NCBI GenBank assembly: GCA_020636355.1
Contig: JACJYB010000001.1
Location: 496,001 to 560,000, forward strand
Source of the DNA: Lewinellaceae bacterium
GTDB taxonomy: Bacteria; Bacteroidota; Bacteroidia; Chitinophagales; Saprospiraceae
DNA length: 64,000 nt
Direction of reading: 5' to 3'
The position numbers were made by a program, and so were the translations under genes. The notes beneath the pieces were generated by a model. The model was not told the origin of the DNA, ran no database searches, and was given only the letters and a program-made list of their open reading frames with translations. Position 1 is the stretch's first letter. Each line of letters starts with the position of its first letter. This document shows positions 10,501 to 19,678 of the stretch, piece after piece.

Positions 10501-13500
10501 CGGAGATAGCCCTGAGCAACTTCATCGCTGACTACGGTGGAATTTCGGTCGATCTTGATGCACGAAATCTGTTGCCCTGGGAAAACGGAGCGGGCAAGGA
10601 TGGCTGGGGTATCTCTATGGATACTTTAAGAGCCTCCTGGATGAATGGTGACTTTAAAGGCCTAAAGGTCATGGGGAAGCTGGGAATGCCTATCCTTGAC
10701 GAAAAAGACAATTTTAAATACCGTGCCATTGCTGATATTGGGGAAAGCTCAAAGGGTTTTTCAGTGGCCATATTTGCAGATGGACCGCTTAGCATACCCA
10801 TTTCACTCGCAGAGATTACAGTGGATGATAATTCGCGTATCCAGTATGTCTCAAAAGAAGTACATCCTTTCCAGGCCTCCATCCACGGTTCAATGAAGAT
10901 CATCAACGAAACAGCAAATAGCTTTCTGGAAGATGCAGGTAATTCAATCCCATCAATGAACTTTGATGAAGTTCGCTTCTCCTATTTTAAGAACTGGGGG
11001 AGTGCACACAAAACGGATTTTGACGTATCTCTGGCCAGTCCCCAAAAATATATGGGTGGATTTCCAGTCACACTGGACTCCGTAGGTCTAACCACCGAAG
11101 GGCTCAATCCGGCATTCATTATCGTTCCTCAATTGAATCTGGTCAGTGGCGTTGATGGGTTCAAAGCGAAAACGAAATTGGTTGTTACCGGAGAACTGGA
11201 AGGACTAGTCCGTCAACACATTAAAGTAAAGGATGTAAAACTTGCTGCGATAGGCATTGATGCTACCTGGAGTGGCGTTGGGCTTAAAGGAGAACTGGAG
11301 TTTTACAATGAAAACAATGCCGAAGGATTTCGTGCTAATGCACTGGAAGTACTCTTTCCGCTGCTGTCAGCTCCGGTCAAACTAAATGCAGAATTCGGGA
11401 CCTTCGGTTCAGCCAATAAAGCAACTGCCAATTTCGGGTCGGATCAATATTTTGGATATTGGTTTGTGGATGGTATGCTGCCATTGCCCGATCCGGGAAT
11501 TGGTATTTTCCCTGGTTTCAGCCTTTATGGAATTGGAGGCGGGGCTTATTATAATATGTCTTTTTCAGGATTGCCAACCTATAAAGACAGCGGTAACGCA
11601 CAAGCTCAACCTTCCGGCGCCAAGTATGCACCCGATCACGGATCTTATGGGATCAAATTAGCGACCATTATGGGTACCAGTGGTAATCCTGAGGCGCTCA
11701 ATATGGATGTAGCCCTGCAATTGGAATTCAATGCGTCATTTGGAATTAACAACATCGCCTTGCTGGGTGATGCCTACGTGATGACGCCGTTAAAAAAACG
11801 GGAAAAAGCTAAGATTCATGGAAATCTGGTGGCCCAATACGATTTCCCAAACCGTGTGCTGGATTGTAACCTGGATATTTTTGCGCGGATAGAGGAGAGT
11901 GGAGCAAAAATATACGGTGGATTTGCAAACGATAAAGTGGTCAACGCCAAACTCTATGCCGGTGGTCCTGAAGATATTTGGTTCCTTAACATTGGAACGG
12001 CGGAGGAAAGGGGGTTGCTGAAAGCTGAATTTGGAGGGGGCCTGGGCAAAGTTGATCTAAACAGTTATCTGATGGTAGGTGACAGAGTTCCTTCCGTGAT
12101 TCCCGAGCCACCAAAAGAATTGATGGATATTCTCAATGGAGGGGCAAATACCCAGGGAGATCATGGAGAAATTATGGGTTCCACAACCTATAGCACCCAA
12201 AGCAGATCCAATCTCTCCATCTACTCCAATGCAAATGGTTTCGCTTTTGGGGCCGGACTACATGTAAACCCCGATCCATTTGAATTTTTGATCCTGTTTG
12301 TTAAAATGGAAGCCTGGCTAGGTTTTGATTTCACGGTATCAAAATCTTCGGAGCCGATCCACTGCTCTAACCTGGGAGGTGAGCGGGGAGCTAACGGATG
12401 GTATGGGCAAGGCCAGTTGTACGCTGGTCTTAAAGGTAGTATGGGCATTCACGTGGACCTGTTCGGTTGGGACAAACGGGTGTCATTTCTGGATTTTGCA
12501 GCGGCACTCCGGATTTATGGAGGTACGCCTTCACCCACTTTTTTCGCGGGAAATGCCCGGGTGCGATATAATGTGCTGGATGGTTTGATCAAAGGATCTT
12601 CTTCCTTTGCTTTTACTATAGGAGACCCTTGTATCCCTGCATCGGGAGGCGCATTGGCCGGTGTAAGTGTAATCGGCGACACCTATCCCAACGCGAGTAA
12701 TAATTCCGGAGTATCGCCGGTCGCTGACTTTGCGGTAACTTATAATCTACCAGTGCGTAGGAACATCGAAATCCCTGAATTTGATGATGATGGCAAACCG
12801 CTGGGAACGGCCATCTATCGCTTTAATCCAGTTTACACCATATTGAACAAACAAACGAATAAGCTGCTCGCCGTGGAGTCTACATCTTACAACGGCACCA
12901 TGGATCAGGTCACACTGGTCTTATCCGAGCCTTTGCAGCCTCAAACCAATTATTCATTTACGGTAAAAGTTACAGCCACCCATCGTGGTAAGTCGGGGGA
13001 TGAACAGGTTCTCGTCAACGGACAAATATGGCATGAGACGGTAACGGTTCTTTTCAAAACCGGAGACTTGCCGGAAACGATGGAATACGATCAGATGGTC
13101 AAATTGTCTTATCCCTATCGAGGTCAACGGTATTTTCTAAAAGAGGAGACAGAAAATGGTTTGGGGTTCATTTGGTTTAAAAACGATATTTCCAGTTCCT
13201 ACCTCTACCAGGTTCATCCGGAAAATAAATTGCGATACAATTACTTTATGCGGTTTTCGGATAATAAAAATGGAGAACCGATTGAGATTCCTTATGATCC
13301 GGCAAGCTTTGGGTCAAACCATGCACTTTATTTTCCGGTATCCCAATTGGAGAATAACCGTCTGTATCGCCTCGAGCTTATTCGCAGACTCAATCCGGAC
13401 GACCGCTTCAGGGCGGTAAGCTTAAATAGTTGGACTTCACAGTATGCAGTGGCAACAAATAGCACGAAGCAGCAAGGAAGTTTTGAACACGACAATATAC

Positions 13501-14474
13501 AATACGATTATGAAGCCGAAATCAGGAATAAAACAATTGTAAACCCGGATCAGCGCGGGGTGGATCCACGTAAGGACAAAACCATTTTTACCTATATTTT
13601 TGGAGTTAGTGCCTACGATCGGTTTGAAGATAAAGTTCCTGATGGACAATGGAGTGGGACGAATTATAAAACCAGTGAACTCGTCTATCAAATTATCCCG
13701 GAGAAAATTGACTACGTTGATAAATATGGAATTTATTACAACAACAGCCGGACCAAACCAATAACTTTCTGGTTTAACTTACAAAGTACCACATCAAGCC
13801 GGCCTGTGGTTGCGACACCAGAGCCGGTAACACGGTCTATCGCTTTTCCCAAGTTGTATTCCAGAATAAGTTATTATCAGAATTATGCCAAAAAGTATAG
13901 CATTCAGAACAATCTTTCAACTTGGTTGCTCGATTTTCAGTTACCCCGGTATTTTTCTGGGTTCCCAACCGGACCCAATTCGAATGATTTTCACCGACGC
14001 ACTATTTTTAATCGGTCATCGGTAGCATCCACCGTAAAAGAAAATGAATTGGGAGGTGTCGGTACCTCCGGCTTAAACTATAAATATCAAAACCTGGCGC
14101 TAAACCCGGGCACTGCGGCGGTAGCTACCACCAGTGGATCGTCCCCTGCCGGAATAACGCTGATGTTTTCATATTATCCTACGGACTATTATTATTCGTT
14201 GAGTAGAATGGTGCAACAAAAAGCCATTGAAGTGCTTTCCAAAAGGTTTTTGAATCAAAATTACGGGTACTGGATGGAGCTGAAAGATCCGGTCTTATAC
14301 CAAAAGATGCTTTCCCAAACCTTGTTTGGCGTACCTGATTTTTATCTGCTCAATAATCGAAAATATGAATTTGGTATAGGATACAGTCATCCCGTAATCG
14401 CCCGGGGATTGAGTTGGAGAACAAATTGGATTAAAGGGTGGTTTGAGGTTCCGGTGACTGCCATAATCGATTAA
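7518..14474 (+). CDS. Giant exported protein (about 2318 aa) with TANFOR-like N-terminus
   Basis: The N-terminus holds a signal peptide (ends GSGQ). The following region, VIQITTSIQPPYPVRYSDITEN to LSGNDLDEYFNF (about residues 30-115), resembles the start of large Bacteroidota surface proteins annotated as TANFOR-domain proteins, whose hallmark is PPYS/P..YSDY followed by a long beta-rich region. Residues about 190-300 and 430-560 look like fibronectin-III/Ig modules (LKPGKKYAIQIRAIDLQ). Residues about 650-1700 are a long run of beta-strands with many Gly (GNLVAQYDFPNRVLDCNL, KIYGGFANDKVVNAKLYAGG). The C-terminus (VPVTAIID) lacks a T9SS type A sorting domain. Start choices are TTG 7512, ATG 7518 (used; gives a basic n-region) and ATG 7560. 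It overlaps the upstream barrel gene by 17 nt. Function unknown; surface structural role inferred. Confidence 0.72.
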   Translation: MGFHFKYLNSIKLWMAIIIHLLVYSIGSGQVIQITTSIQPPYPVRYSDITENPEIVSQIAVVIENTTMQPQDFMLSLRIKNLNTGLLAQTDDINFGICKNISPGERLDLSGNDLDEYFNFKEASIDGQKAYTLPINKQDFPEGMYEFCITAISCQDRITPLSESMLGCSLFEVKYADAPTLIDVCNKEISLEENPALIINWQHDIQELIDGYEVTIIEVIDGFLPEDLMQFPMSSPFFFQETTNDKFILLNIPDQLDLKPGKKYAIQIRAIDLQEQVRFRNEGKSEVCTFQTLAGAGDDIQEAGDFIPHYPLSGEYIPFNFFPVAIQFQPYSDNYRYHEFEFSLTENQYNLTSGSFQASGTPAINNDDNRWAKGPAKAQQNIISKSCGIKIDPFEENRASILAYNPPKEEMQQNYGHSYFVNGARYDVTYHAEIKNDQDDLNPVLAETLDYDYYIGMDKPVLNAPFDNDTLEAGKIEFKFKPSEHVPSKLFPDYYIFRADGQGECDEYNGSLYQKGVLQIRSDDTGELIFQKAWTVGDADGINSNYHLNYFFDDQGNPLTDRMEVLKNELYPAEKLFADSITKPGSYSWNVGWVDHEEGASFVFYQISDTFKFYIRDPSEKTTPSPGEKSRCSDICEIDLPEDKTEVPFAIGDTLRIGLFSMKVTQKVGKNGEGNIEVPWINHIKVKVRFEGVEANSKKQVFAGVARAVLEDDLNLKTTVGGFALDFKDIPSQRLRNAITASKRVSDLINGDEITLPVALDQKIDGEEYLVGLMDMEFKPGKANLQAVMSLDLPFDGEFFDQILSFGSQICFGPNGYEYDFVLFRVGDLELTGEGGYDITIKGATGKESIGQLDTSGITYVDWDCDGFRKASIAGEVVIPRNKLVPIGSDGQVIPGSDNKVKGVFRASWIKSHGFIARMHMDSRFAHPSRTDLSFEAKEVLWDVSDAENPPEIRFPQGYQHPALASPSTAAAWRGFYFKDIVVHLDSLFDLPGETEIALSNFIADYGGISVDLDARNLLPWENGAGKDGWGISMDTLRASWMNGDFKGLKVMGKLGMPILDEKDNFKYRAIADIGESSKGFSVAIFADGPLSIPISLAEITVDDNSRIQYVSKEVHPFQASIHGSMKIINETANSFLEDAGNSIPSMNFDEVRFSYFKNWGSAHKTDFDVSLASPQKYMGGFPVTLDSVGLTTEGLNPAFIIVPQLNLVSGVDGFKAKTKLVVTGELEGLVRQHIKVKDVKLAAIGIDATWSGVGLKGELEFYNENNAEGFRANALEVLFPLLSAPVKLNAEFGTFGSANKATANFGSDQYFGYWFVDGMLPLPDPGIGIFPGFSLYGIGGGAYYNMSFSGLPTYKDSGNAQAQPSGAKYAPDHGSYGIKLATIMGTSGNPEALNMDVALQLEFNASFGINNIALLGDAYVMTPLKKREKAKIHGNLVAQYDFPNRVLDCNLDIFARIEESGAKIYGGFANDKVVNAKLYAGGPEDIWFLNIGTAEERGLLKAEFGGGLGKVDLNSYLMVGDRVPSVIPEPPKELMDILNGGANTQGDHGEIMGSTTYSTQSRSNLSIYSNANGFAFGAGLHVNPDPFEFLILFVKMEAWLGFDFTVSKSSEPIHCSNLGGERGANGWYGQGQLYAGLKGSMGIHVDLFGWDKRVSFLDFAAALRIYGGTPSPTFFAGNARVRYNVLDGLIKGSSSFAFTIGDPCIPASGGALAGVSVIGDTYPNASNNSGVSPVADFAVTYNLPVRRNIEIPEFDDDGKPLGTAIYRFNPVYTILNKQTNKLLAVESTSYNGTMDQVTLVLSEPLQPQTNYSFTVKVTATHRGKSGDEQVLVNGQIWHETVTVLFKTGDLPETMEYDQMVKLSYPYRGQRYFLKEETENGLGFIWFKNDISSSYLYQVHPENKLRYNYFMRFSDNKNGEPIEIPYDPASFGSNHALYFPVSQLENNRLYRLELIRRLNPDDRFRAVSLNSWTSQYAVATNSTKQQGSFEHDNIQYDYEAEIRNKTIVNPDQRGVDPRKDKTIFTYIFGVSAYDRFEDKVPDGQWSGTNYKTSELVYQIIPEKIDYVDKYGIYYNNSRTKPITFWFNLQSTTSSRPVVATPEPVTRSIAFPKLYSRISYYQNYAKKYSIQNNLSTWLLDFQLPRYFSGFPTGPNSNDFHRRTIFNRSSVASTVKENELGGVGTSGLNYKYQNLALNPGTAAVATTSGSSPAGITLMFSYYPTDYYYSLSRMVQQKAIEVLSKRFLNQNYGYWMELKDPVLYQKMLSQTLFGVPDFYLLNNRKYEFGIGYSHPVIARGLSWRTNWIKGWFEVPVTAIID

Positions 14475-14476
14475 AA

Positions 14477-16552
14477 ATGAAAGGATTTATCGTATGGGCT
14501 TGCATGAGCATCCTGACGCTTATTAGCATAAAGGGATGGGCACAACAGGATTCAGCCTTACACATCATCCACCAGGTGGAAGGCGATAAGGTATTCCTTC
14601 GCTGGGCTCCCGGAAGCCCAGGAAGCTGGCTGCAAATGAATGAGAACGGTGTTGAAATTGCTGCAATTCAAATAAATCCCTCGTCGGATACAGGCGGGTG
14701 GCCGGATTTTGAGCTTATTGAAGCCAGGCATTTGCCCTGGACGGCAGACCGGTTTCGGGCAGAATCGGTGGTAGATACCGTTGATGAATATACATCGGTA
14801 CTTGGACAGCTTTTACACAGCGCGTATGGGTCTGTCCGTATGGGTCAGGACGTACCTGCAGCACTTACCCAATCGGATGAGTTGATGACGAGGTACTCGA
14901 TGGCCATGCTGGCTGCAGATCTGTCCCGCGAAGCGGCCATAAGTGCCGGTATGCGGGTAGAATACCCAATAGACACGGCCGTACGCGTTCTTTTCCGGTT
15001 GATCCTTCTTGGCGACGGTGAAAATACGGTCAATGATACCAGTTATGTGCTGGTTGATCCGAAGATTTCAGCGGATGAACCGCCAGTCCCATTACTTGAC
15101 CTTGCTTCGGAAGGGGATCATACCATCACCTTGTCCTGGGACCGGATTTACCATCAATCGCATTTCTCCGCGTTTTATCTTGAGCGATCAGGTGATGGTG
15201 GGGTGCATTTTCAAAAGATTACCAGCCGGCCTTATCTGAGCTCCCCGGCTGAGGAGAATGAGGAAATTGATTACATCTACATCGACTCCGTTCAGGAAAA
15301 TTATCACCGTTTCGTTTATCGGTTGATCGGGATCACGCCATTTGCACAACTAAGTGCTCCCAGCCCTGGAGTAACTGCTATGGCGCGCGATCTGTCTCCT
15401 CCGCCTCGACCGCTCTTGACTCCATTGACCTTTACCGATGAGGGACCTCTGCTGGTTTGGAGTCTGAATCCGGTACCTACGGATTTCGGTGGCTTCCAGA
15501 TTGAGAAAAGCTCCGCCCCGGATCGTGGTTACCTGATCGTGGATACCATTTATTCATCGAGCAGGAATCAATACATTGACAGAACTTACGACCCGGTTTT
15601 CCGGCATTACCGGATTACTGCATTTGATACTTCCGGCAATCAGGCATCCTCGTTGTCACAATATGTATTTACGGTTGACTCCATCCCTCCCAGCGCACCG
15701 GCGTGGTCTTCGGGGACCATTGACTCCAATGGAATAACCACCCTGCACTGGCATCCAGGCAGTGAAGAAGATCTGAAGGGGTACAAGCTTTATTATGCTT
15801 ATCAGCCAGATCATGTGTTTACGGTCATTACGGACGTACCCTATTTTGATACCATTATCCGTTTTCCGATGGATCTGAAAAATTTATCCGAAGATGTATA
15901 TTTTAAATTGGTTGCATTGGATCAGAGCTACAATCATTCCCAGTTCTCCGAGATATTACACGTAAAAAAGCCGGACCGGATCCCCCCGGATGCACCCATA
16001 TTCAAGGATTATGATGTTGGAGAAAATGAGATTACCCTGCACTGGGCATTAAGCCACAGTAAGGATGTGTCCAGGCATCTCTTATATCGGCGTGATGAAG
16101 CGTCAAAGGAATTTGCAGTTGTTTTGGAATTTTCCAATATGGAGTTTACCTCTCTGGTAGACAATAATTTGAAAGCAGGGACGGCGTATGAATATGTAAT
16201 CCGGGCGGTCGATGACGATGGTAATTATTCACAGGATCCTGATACCCTGGTTTTGAAAACTTTGTCCGGCAGGAAGCTTATTCAACTTGTTCCCTGGCAA
16301 GTTGAACAAACCGATCTAGGTATTTCGATATCCTGGAGCAAGGCGCCTTCAGAACATTACCTTTATCGGGTTTACAGACAGGTTGGTGATTTCACTTTAC
16401 GACGGATAGGTACAACCACAAGTGCTCATTTTCTGGATAATCCGGATCTGCTGGAGGCTGGAAATTATACCTATCGCTATCTGGTGATAGACGAGGATGG
16501 GCGTCTATCCGAATTCAGTCAACCGATACAGATTACAGTGGTTAAGGAATAA
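14477..16552 (+). CDS. Exported fibronectin type III repeat protein
   Basis: A 691-residue protein beginning 2 bp after the giant protein's stop, so translation is probably coupled. The signal peptide (MKGFIVWACMSILTLISIKGWAQ) is followed by a roughly 180-residue N-terminal region unique to me. About five fibronectin-III-like modules then run from residue 195 to the end. They are recognised by repeated strands such as HTITLSWDRIYHQSHFSAFYLERS, GITTLHWHPGSEEDLKGYKLYY and NEITLHWALSHSKDVSRHLLYR, each closed by a YxYVIRAVDDDGNYS-type strand. The modules indicate protein or glycan contact outside the cell. There is no T9SS sorting domain. It probably forms part of the same surface assembly as the giant protein. 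Confidence 0.78.
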   Translation: MKGFIVWACMSILTLISIKGWAQQDSALHIIHQVEGDKVFLRWAPGSPGSWLQMNENGVEIAAIQINPSSDTGGWPDFELIEARHLPWTADRFRAESVVDTVDEYTSVLGQLLHSAYGSVRMGQDVPAALTQSDELMTRYSMAMLAADLSREAAISAGMRVEYPIDTAVRVLFRLILLGDGENTVNDTSYVLVDPKISADEPPVPLLDLASEGDHTITLSWDRIYHQSHFSAFYLERSGDGGVHFQKITSRPYLSSPAEENEEIDYIYIDSVQENYHRFVYRLIGITPFAQLSAPSPGVTAMARDLSPPPRPLLTPLTFTDEGPLLVWSLNPVPTDFGGFQIEKSSAPDRGYLIVDTIYSSSRNQYIDRTYDPVFRHYRITAFDTSGNQASSLSQYVFTVDSIPPSAPAWSSGTIDSNGITTLHWHPGSEEDLKGYKLYYAYQPDHVFTVITDVPYFDTIIRFPMDLKNLSEDVYFKLVALDQSYNHSQFSEILHVKKPDRIPPDAPIFKDYDVGENEITLHWALSHSKDVSRHLLYRRDEASKEFAVVLEFSNMEFTSLVDNNLKAGTAYEYVIRAVDDDGNYSQDPDTLVLKTLSGRKLIQLVPWQVEQTDLGISISWSKAPSEHYLYRVYRQVGDFTLRRIGTTTSAHFLDNPDLLEAGNYTYRYLVIDEDGRLSEFSQPIQITVVKE

Positions 16553-16642
16553 AATACTAACTTATTCAACCGTCGTTCAGGCCGTTGAATTCTGCCATCC
16601 AGTGACGGTTACACGCAGTTTAAGAAATAGACGAGATCGTTG

Positions 16643-19600
16643 ATGAAGTTAAAGTTCTTATTAATTGTTGTTTTTGCCTGGATAGGAGATTTTTCCGTAG
16701 CTCAGCCGAACTTGCTGAACTACCTCGATCTGGAAGCTGCCGAGTCATTAAAGAATGAAACAATCAGTGATATTGTCGAAGGACCTTATGGGTTCATTTG
16801 GATTGCAACTTTTGGCCAATTGTATCGCTTTGATGGTAGTGAGCTAAAAAAAGAATTGGACGGGGATTTCAGTGATATCGAAATCAATACTTCAGCGGGG
16901 TACATGGCATTTACCCATAGAAGAGGGATTTATTTGTACCACTATGCTACCAATCAATACATCAATATACCCGATACCGTATTTGGGTTTCATGACCGGA
17001 CATTTGAAACTTCAATTTTCGACACCGACTCAAGTCTTCTGATCGCGCTCCAACAAGGCATTATCCGGTACAATTTTCAGTTGGAGACCTACGAATTCAT
17101 CCAATTGCAAAACAAGCAGAAAAGAAACTTTGGTGTGAGGACAATTGCGCGGGACCTTGAAGATGAGGATTTGTTTTGGGCGGGTACCAGCGCTGGACTG
17201 TTTAAGATTAATCTGCGAACCAGGCAGCAAGAGCAATACATCTTTGAGAGTCCTTATTTCCGGAATGCTACATCCATTAATTCAATCACGGAAGTTTATC
17301 CGCATGCAGATGGCAATATTTATTGTGGTACCTGGTATGGTGGAGTAATGATATTTGATAAATCGACTCATAAACAAAGGCAGCTTTATGTGCTAAACAA
17401 AAAAGAAGACGATTACCGGGATTCACACGATCATATTTATTCCATCATTACAAATAAGGAAAATAATTTATGGTTCAGTTCGACGGTTGGAGCCATGCTC
17501 TATGACCCATACAAAGATTCTGTTTTATATCATGTTAGCTCGAACCATCAGGCAGAAGGTTTTGAAATTGGGCCCAGATGTATTGACTCAAATGGAAGAT
17601 ACTGGGGCGGGTATCAGCAAGGATTAAAATTAGTAGATCATATTCAGGCTGAAATTTCTCAATTGGAATGTCCTCTTATGGATTACGATGATTGGTACAT
17701 TCCCCGGAAGGTGATTCAGCTCGATAATAAATTGTATTTCTGTACCAGGTTTAGTAAAGGGTTGTACATCTATGATCAGACACAGGATTCATGGCAATTT
17801 CTTCCCTCCGAAAATCCTCGATTCGATGCGATCGACTTCCTCTATGCAAAAGATACCATTTGGATGCTGGATGTATTTGGCTTCTTGAATTATCATGTCG
17901 TAGGGACAGATCAGCTGCATATTTATCCGTTAAATTATGATTCCATCGATTATCGATTTAATTCATTCGTACGATTGGATGGCAACACGTTTTGGCTACT
18001 GACCCAGCGTTTAGGGATTTTTATCGTAAAAATTAAAGAAAAAATCATTGAGCCCCATGATGAAATAAATCAAAAATATGTCAAAATTAAAACCAGATTT
18101 GGCAGGCTATTAAAAAAAGATAAATTTGGCCGGGTGTGGATTTCCAATTCGGATCAGCTATTATATGGCGACCCGGAAAAGTTGGCATTTAAGGACATTA
18201 CAGGCCTTTTTGAAACGGACAAGATTTTAGAGATCAATACCATGTTCGAGACGGATAGTTTCATGTTATTGGGGGCTTCGCGCGGATTGTTTCGGGTCAA
18301 TCTGAATGCTCCTTTCGCCGATACGGTTAGACCTTACGTACCCGAATTTATTTATGACGTGGAGGCGTTGGATAATTCAAGTTGCTGGGTTTCAACCGGA
18401 GGAACTTTAATCCATCTTGATTTTCAGAATAATGCTATTAGGAAATTCACTAAAAACGATGGTTTGGTTGACCCGGGTCGCTTTGGCTATGAGGCCATTG
18501 ACTGCATTAACGGAGATTGGTTGATCGTAGGGGGGCGGAAGAAATTTTCAATTTTTAAACCGGATAAATTAAAGATAAATGAAGCGTTGCCGAAGCCATA
18601 CGTGTCCAAAGTAATTGTAAATGGCGTGGAGCTTCCGGCGGATTCAAGTGCCCTGCAAGACCGGGTCATAGGGTTGCGGCCTAAACAAAATACCATAGCC
18701 TTCCATTTTTCAGCCCTCGAATTTACCCATCCTGAGACCATTAACTTTAGATACCGGTTGGATGGAGCCTCCGAGGGTTGGACGATCGCTGACCCGGATG
18801 TGCGAAATCTAACTTATGCCTATTTAAGAGGTGGGCAGTACATCTTCAGGCTTGAGGCGCAAAATAATCTTGGAAAATGGAGCCCTGCTCCGATCATTGA
18901 AATCAATATTGCCAGCCCTGTTTATGCGCAGGATTGGTTTGTGGGCAGCTCAGCATTATTTTTGGTTGGCATGTTTGCATTTGCCTATCAGCGTCGCATC
19001 GCATCCATAAAATCTAAATCAGCAACCCAGGAGAAACTCAATTTGTTGGAGAAACAGGCTCTTCAAGCGCAAATGAACCCGCATTTTGTATTTAATGCCA
19101 TGAATTCCATTCAATATCTCATCTCGGATGGCCAAGAGAAGGCAGCATTGTCCTATCTGAACAAGTTTGGAAAATTATTGCGAAAGGTGCTGGAAACTTC
19201 TAGCGAGTCGACCATCCTCGTATCCGACGAAATTCTTTTGCTGGAGCATTATGTGGAACTGGAATGTTTGAGACTTGACGGTAAGTTTACTTATTCCATT
19301 GATGCCAGTCCGTCTCTTATTAATGAAGACATTCAAATTCCTTCACTCATTCTGCAACCATTTGTTGAAAATGCCATTTACCACGGGCTTGCTCATAAGT
19401 CTGGAAGTGGAAAATTGAAAATTGAACTTTTGGATAAGGAGGAATATGTTTTGGCGACTATTGAGGACGATGGGGTAGGTCGCGATGAATCCAGATTGAT
19501 AAACCGAAGAATGAGGAAGAATCATCACTCTCGTGGTATTGAACTGACGAAAGAACGGTTACGAATCATCCAGCGGAAAAAAAATGATGAATGCATCTTT

Positions 19601-19678
19601 TTCCATGATTTAAAAGATGCTTTTGGTTATCCGGCTGGAACCCGTGTTGAAATAAAAATCCCGCTTAAAGCCAAGTAA
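16643..19678 (+). CDS. Two-component propeller sensor histidine kinase, LytS type
   Basis: A 1011-residue membrane sensor. Signal peptide residues 1-21; beta-propeller residues about 25-640 with Reg_prop-like repeats (DIVEGPYGFIWIATFGQLYRFDG, TARDLEDEDLFWAGTSAGLFKINL); a Y_Y_Y domain at about 650-762 (INFRYRLDGASEGWT, GGQYIFRLEAQNNLGKWSP); one transmembrane helix near 766-786; a short coiled coil; then the His_kinase (PF06580) region with phospho-acceptor His814 in QMNPHFVFNAMNSIQ. The ATPase core has LQPFVENAIYHGL and IEDDGVGRDE. The gene stops exactly one base before the ATG of the LytTR regulator, a classic pair. The in-frame TTG at 16640 is one codon upstream of the ATG used. It likely senses an envelope signal for the preceding surface genes. 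Confidence 0.9.
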   Translation: MKLKFLLIVVFAWIGDFSVAQPNLLNYLDLEAAESLKNETISDIVEGPYGFIWIATFGQLYRFDGSELKKELDGDFSDIEINTSAGYMAFTHRRGIYLYHYATNQYINIPDTVFGFHDRTFETSIFDTDSSLLIALQQGIIRYNFQLETYEFIQLQNKQKRNFGVRTIARDLEDEDLFWAGTSAGLFKINLRTRQQEQYIFESPYFRNATSINSITEVYPHADGNIYCGTWYGGVMIFDKSTHKQRQLYVLNKKEDDYRDSHDHIYSIITNKENNLWFSSTVGAMLYDPYKDSVLYHVSSNHQAEGFEIGPRCIDSNGRYWGGYQQGLKLVDHIQAEISQLECPLMDYDDWYIPRKVIQLDNKLYFCTRFSKGLYIYDQTQDSWQFLPSENPRFDAIDFLYAKDTIWMLDVFGFLNYHVVGTDQLHIYPLNYDSIDYRFNSFVRLDGNTFWLLTQRLGIFIVKIKEKIIEPHDEINQKYVKIKTRFGRLLKKDKFGRVWISNSDQLLYGDPEKLAFKDITGLFETDKILEINTMFETDSFMLLGASRGLFRVNLNAPFADTVRPYVPEFIYDVEALDNSSCWVSTGGTLIHLDFQNNAIRKFTKNDGLVDPGRFGYEAIDCINGDWLIVGGRKKFSIFKPDKLKINEALPKPYVSKVIVNGVELPADSSALQDRVIGLRPKQNTIAFHFSALEFTHPETINFRYRLDGASEGWTIADPDVRNLTYAYLRGGQYIFRLEAQNNLGKWSPAPIIEINIASPVYAQDWFVGSSALFLVGMFAFAYQRRIASIKSKSATQEKLNLLEKQALQAQMNPHFVFNAMNSIQYLISDGQEKAALSYLNKFGKLLRKVLETSSESTILVSDEILLLEHYVELECLRLDGKFTYSIDASPSLINEDIQIPSLILQPFVENAIYHGLAHKSGSGKLKIELLDKEEYVLATIEDDGVGRDESRLINRRMRKNHHSRGIELTKERLRIIQRKKNDECIFFHDLKDAFGYPAGTRVEIKIPLKAK

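Noticed and set aside
16564..16590. Inverted repeat ATTCAAC...GTTGAAT after the Fn3 gene as a terminator
   Set aside because: There is no U tract and only 7 bp of stem; transcription probably continues into the sensor kinase.
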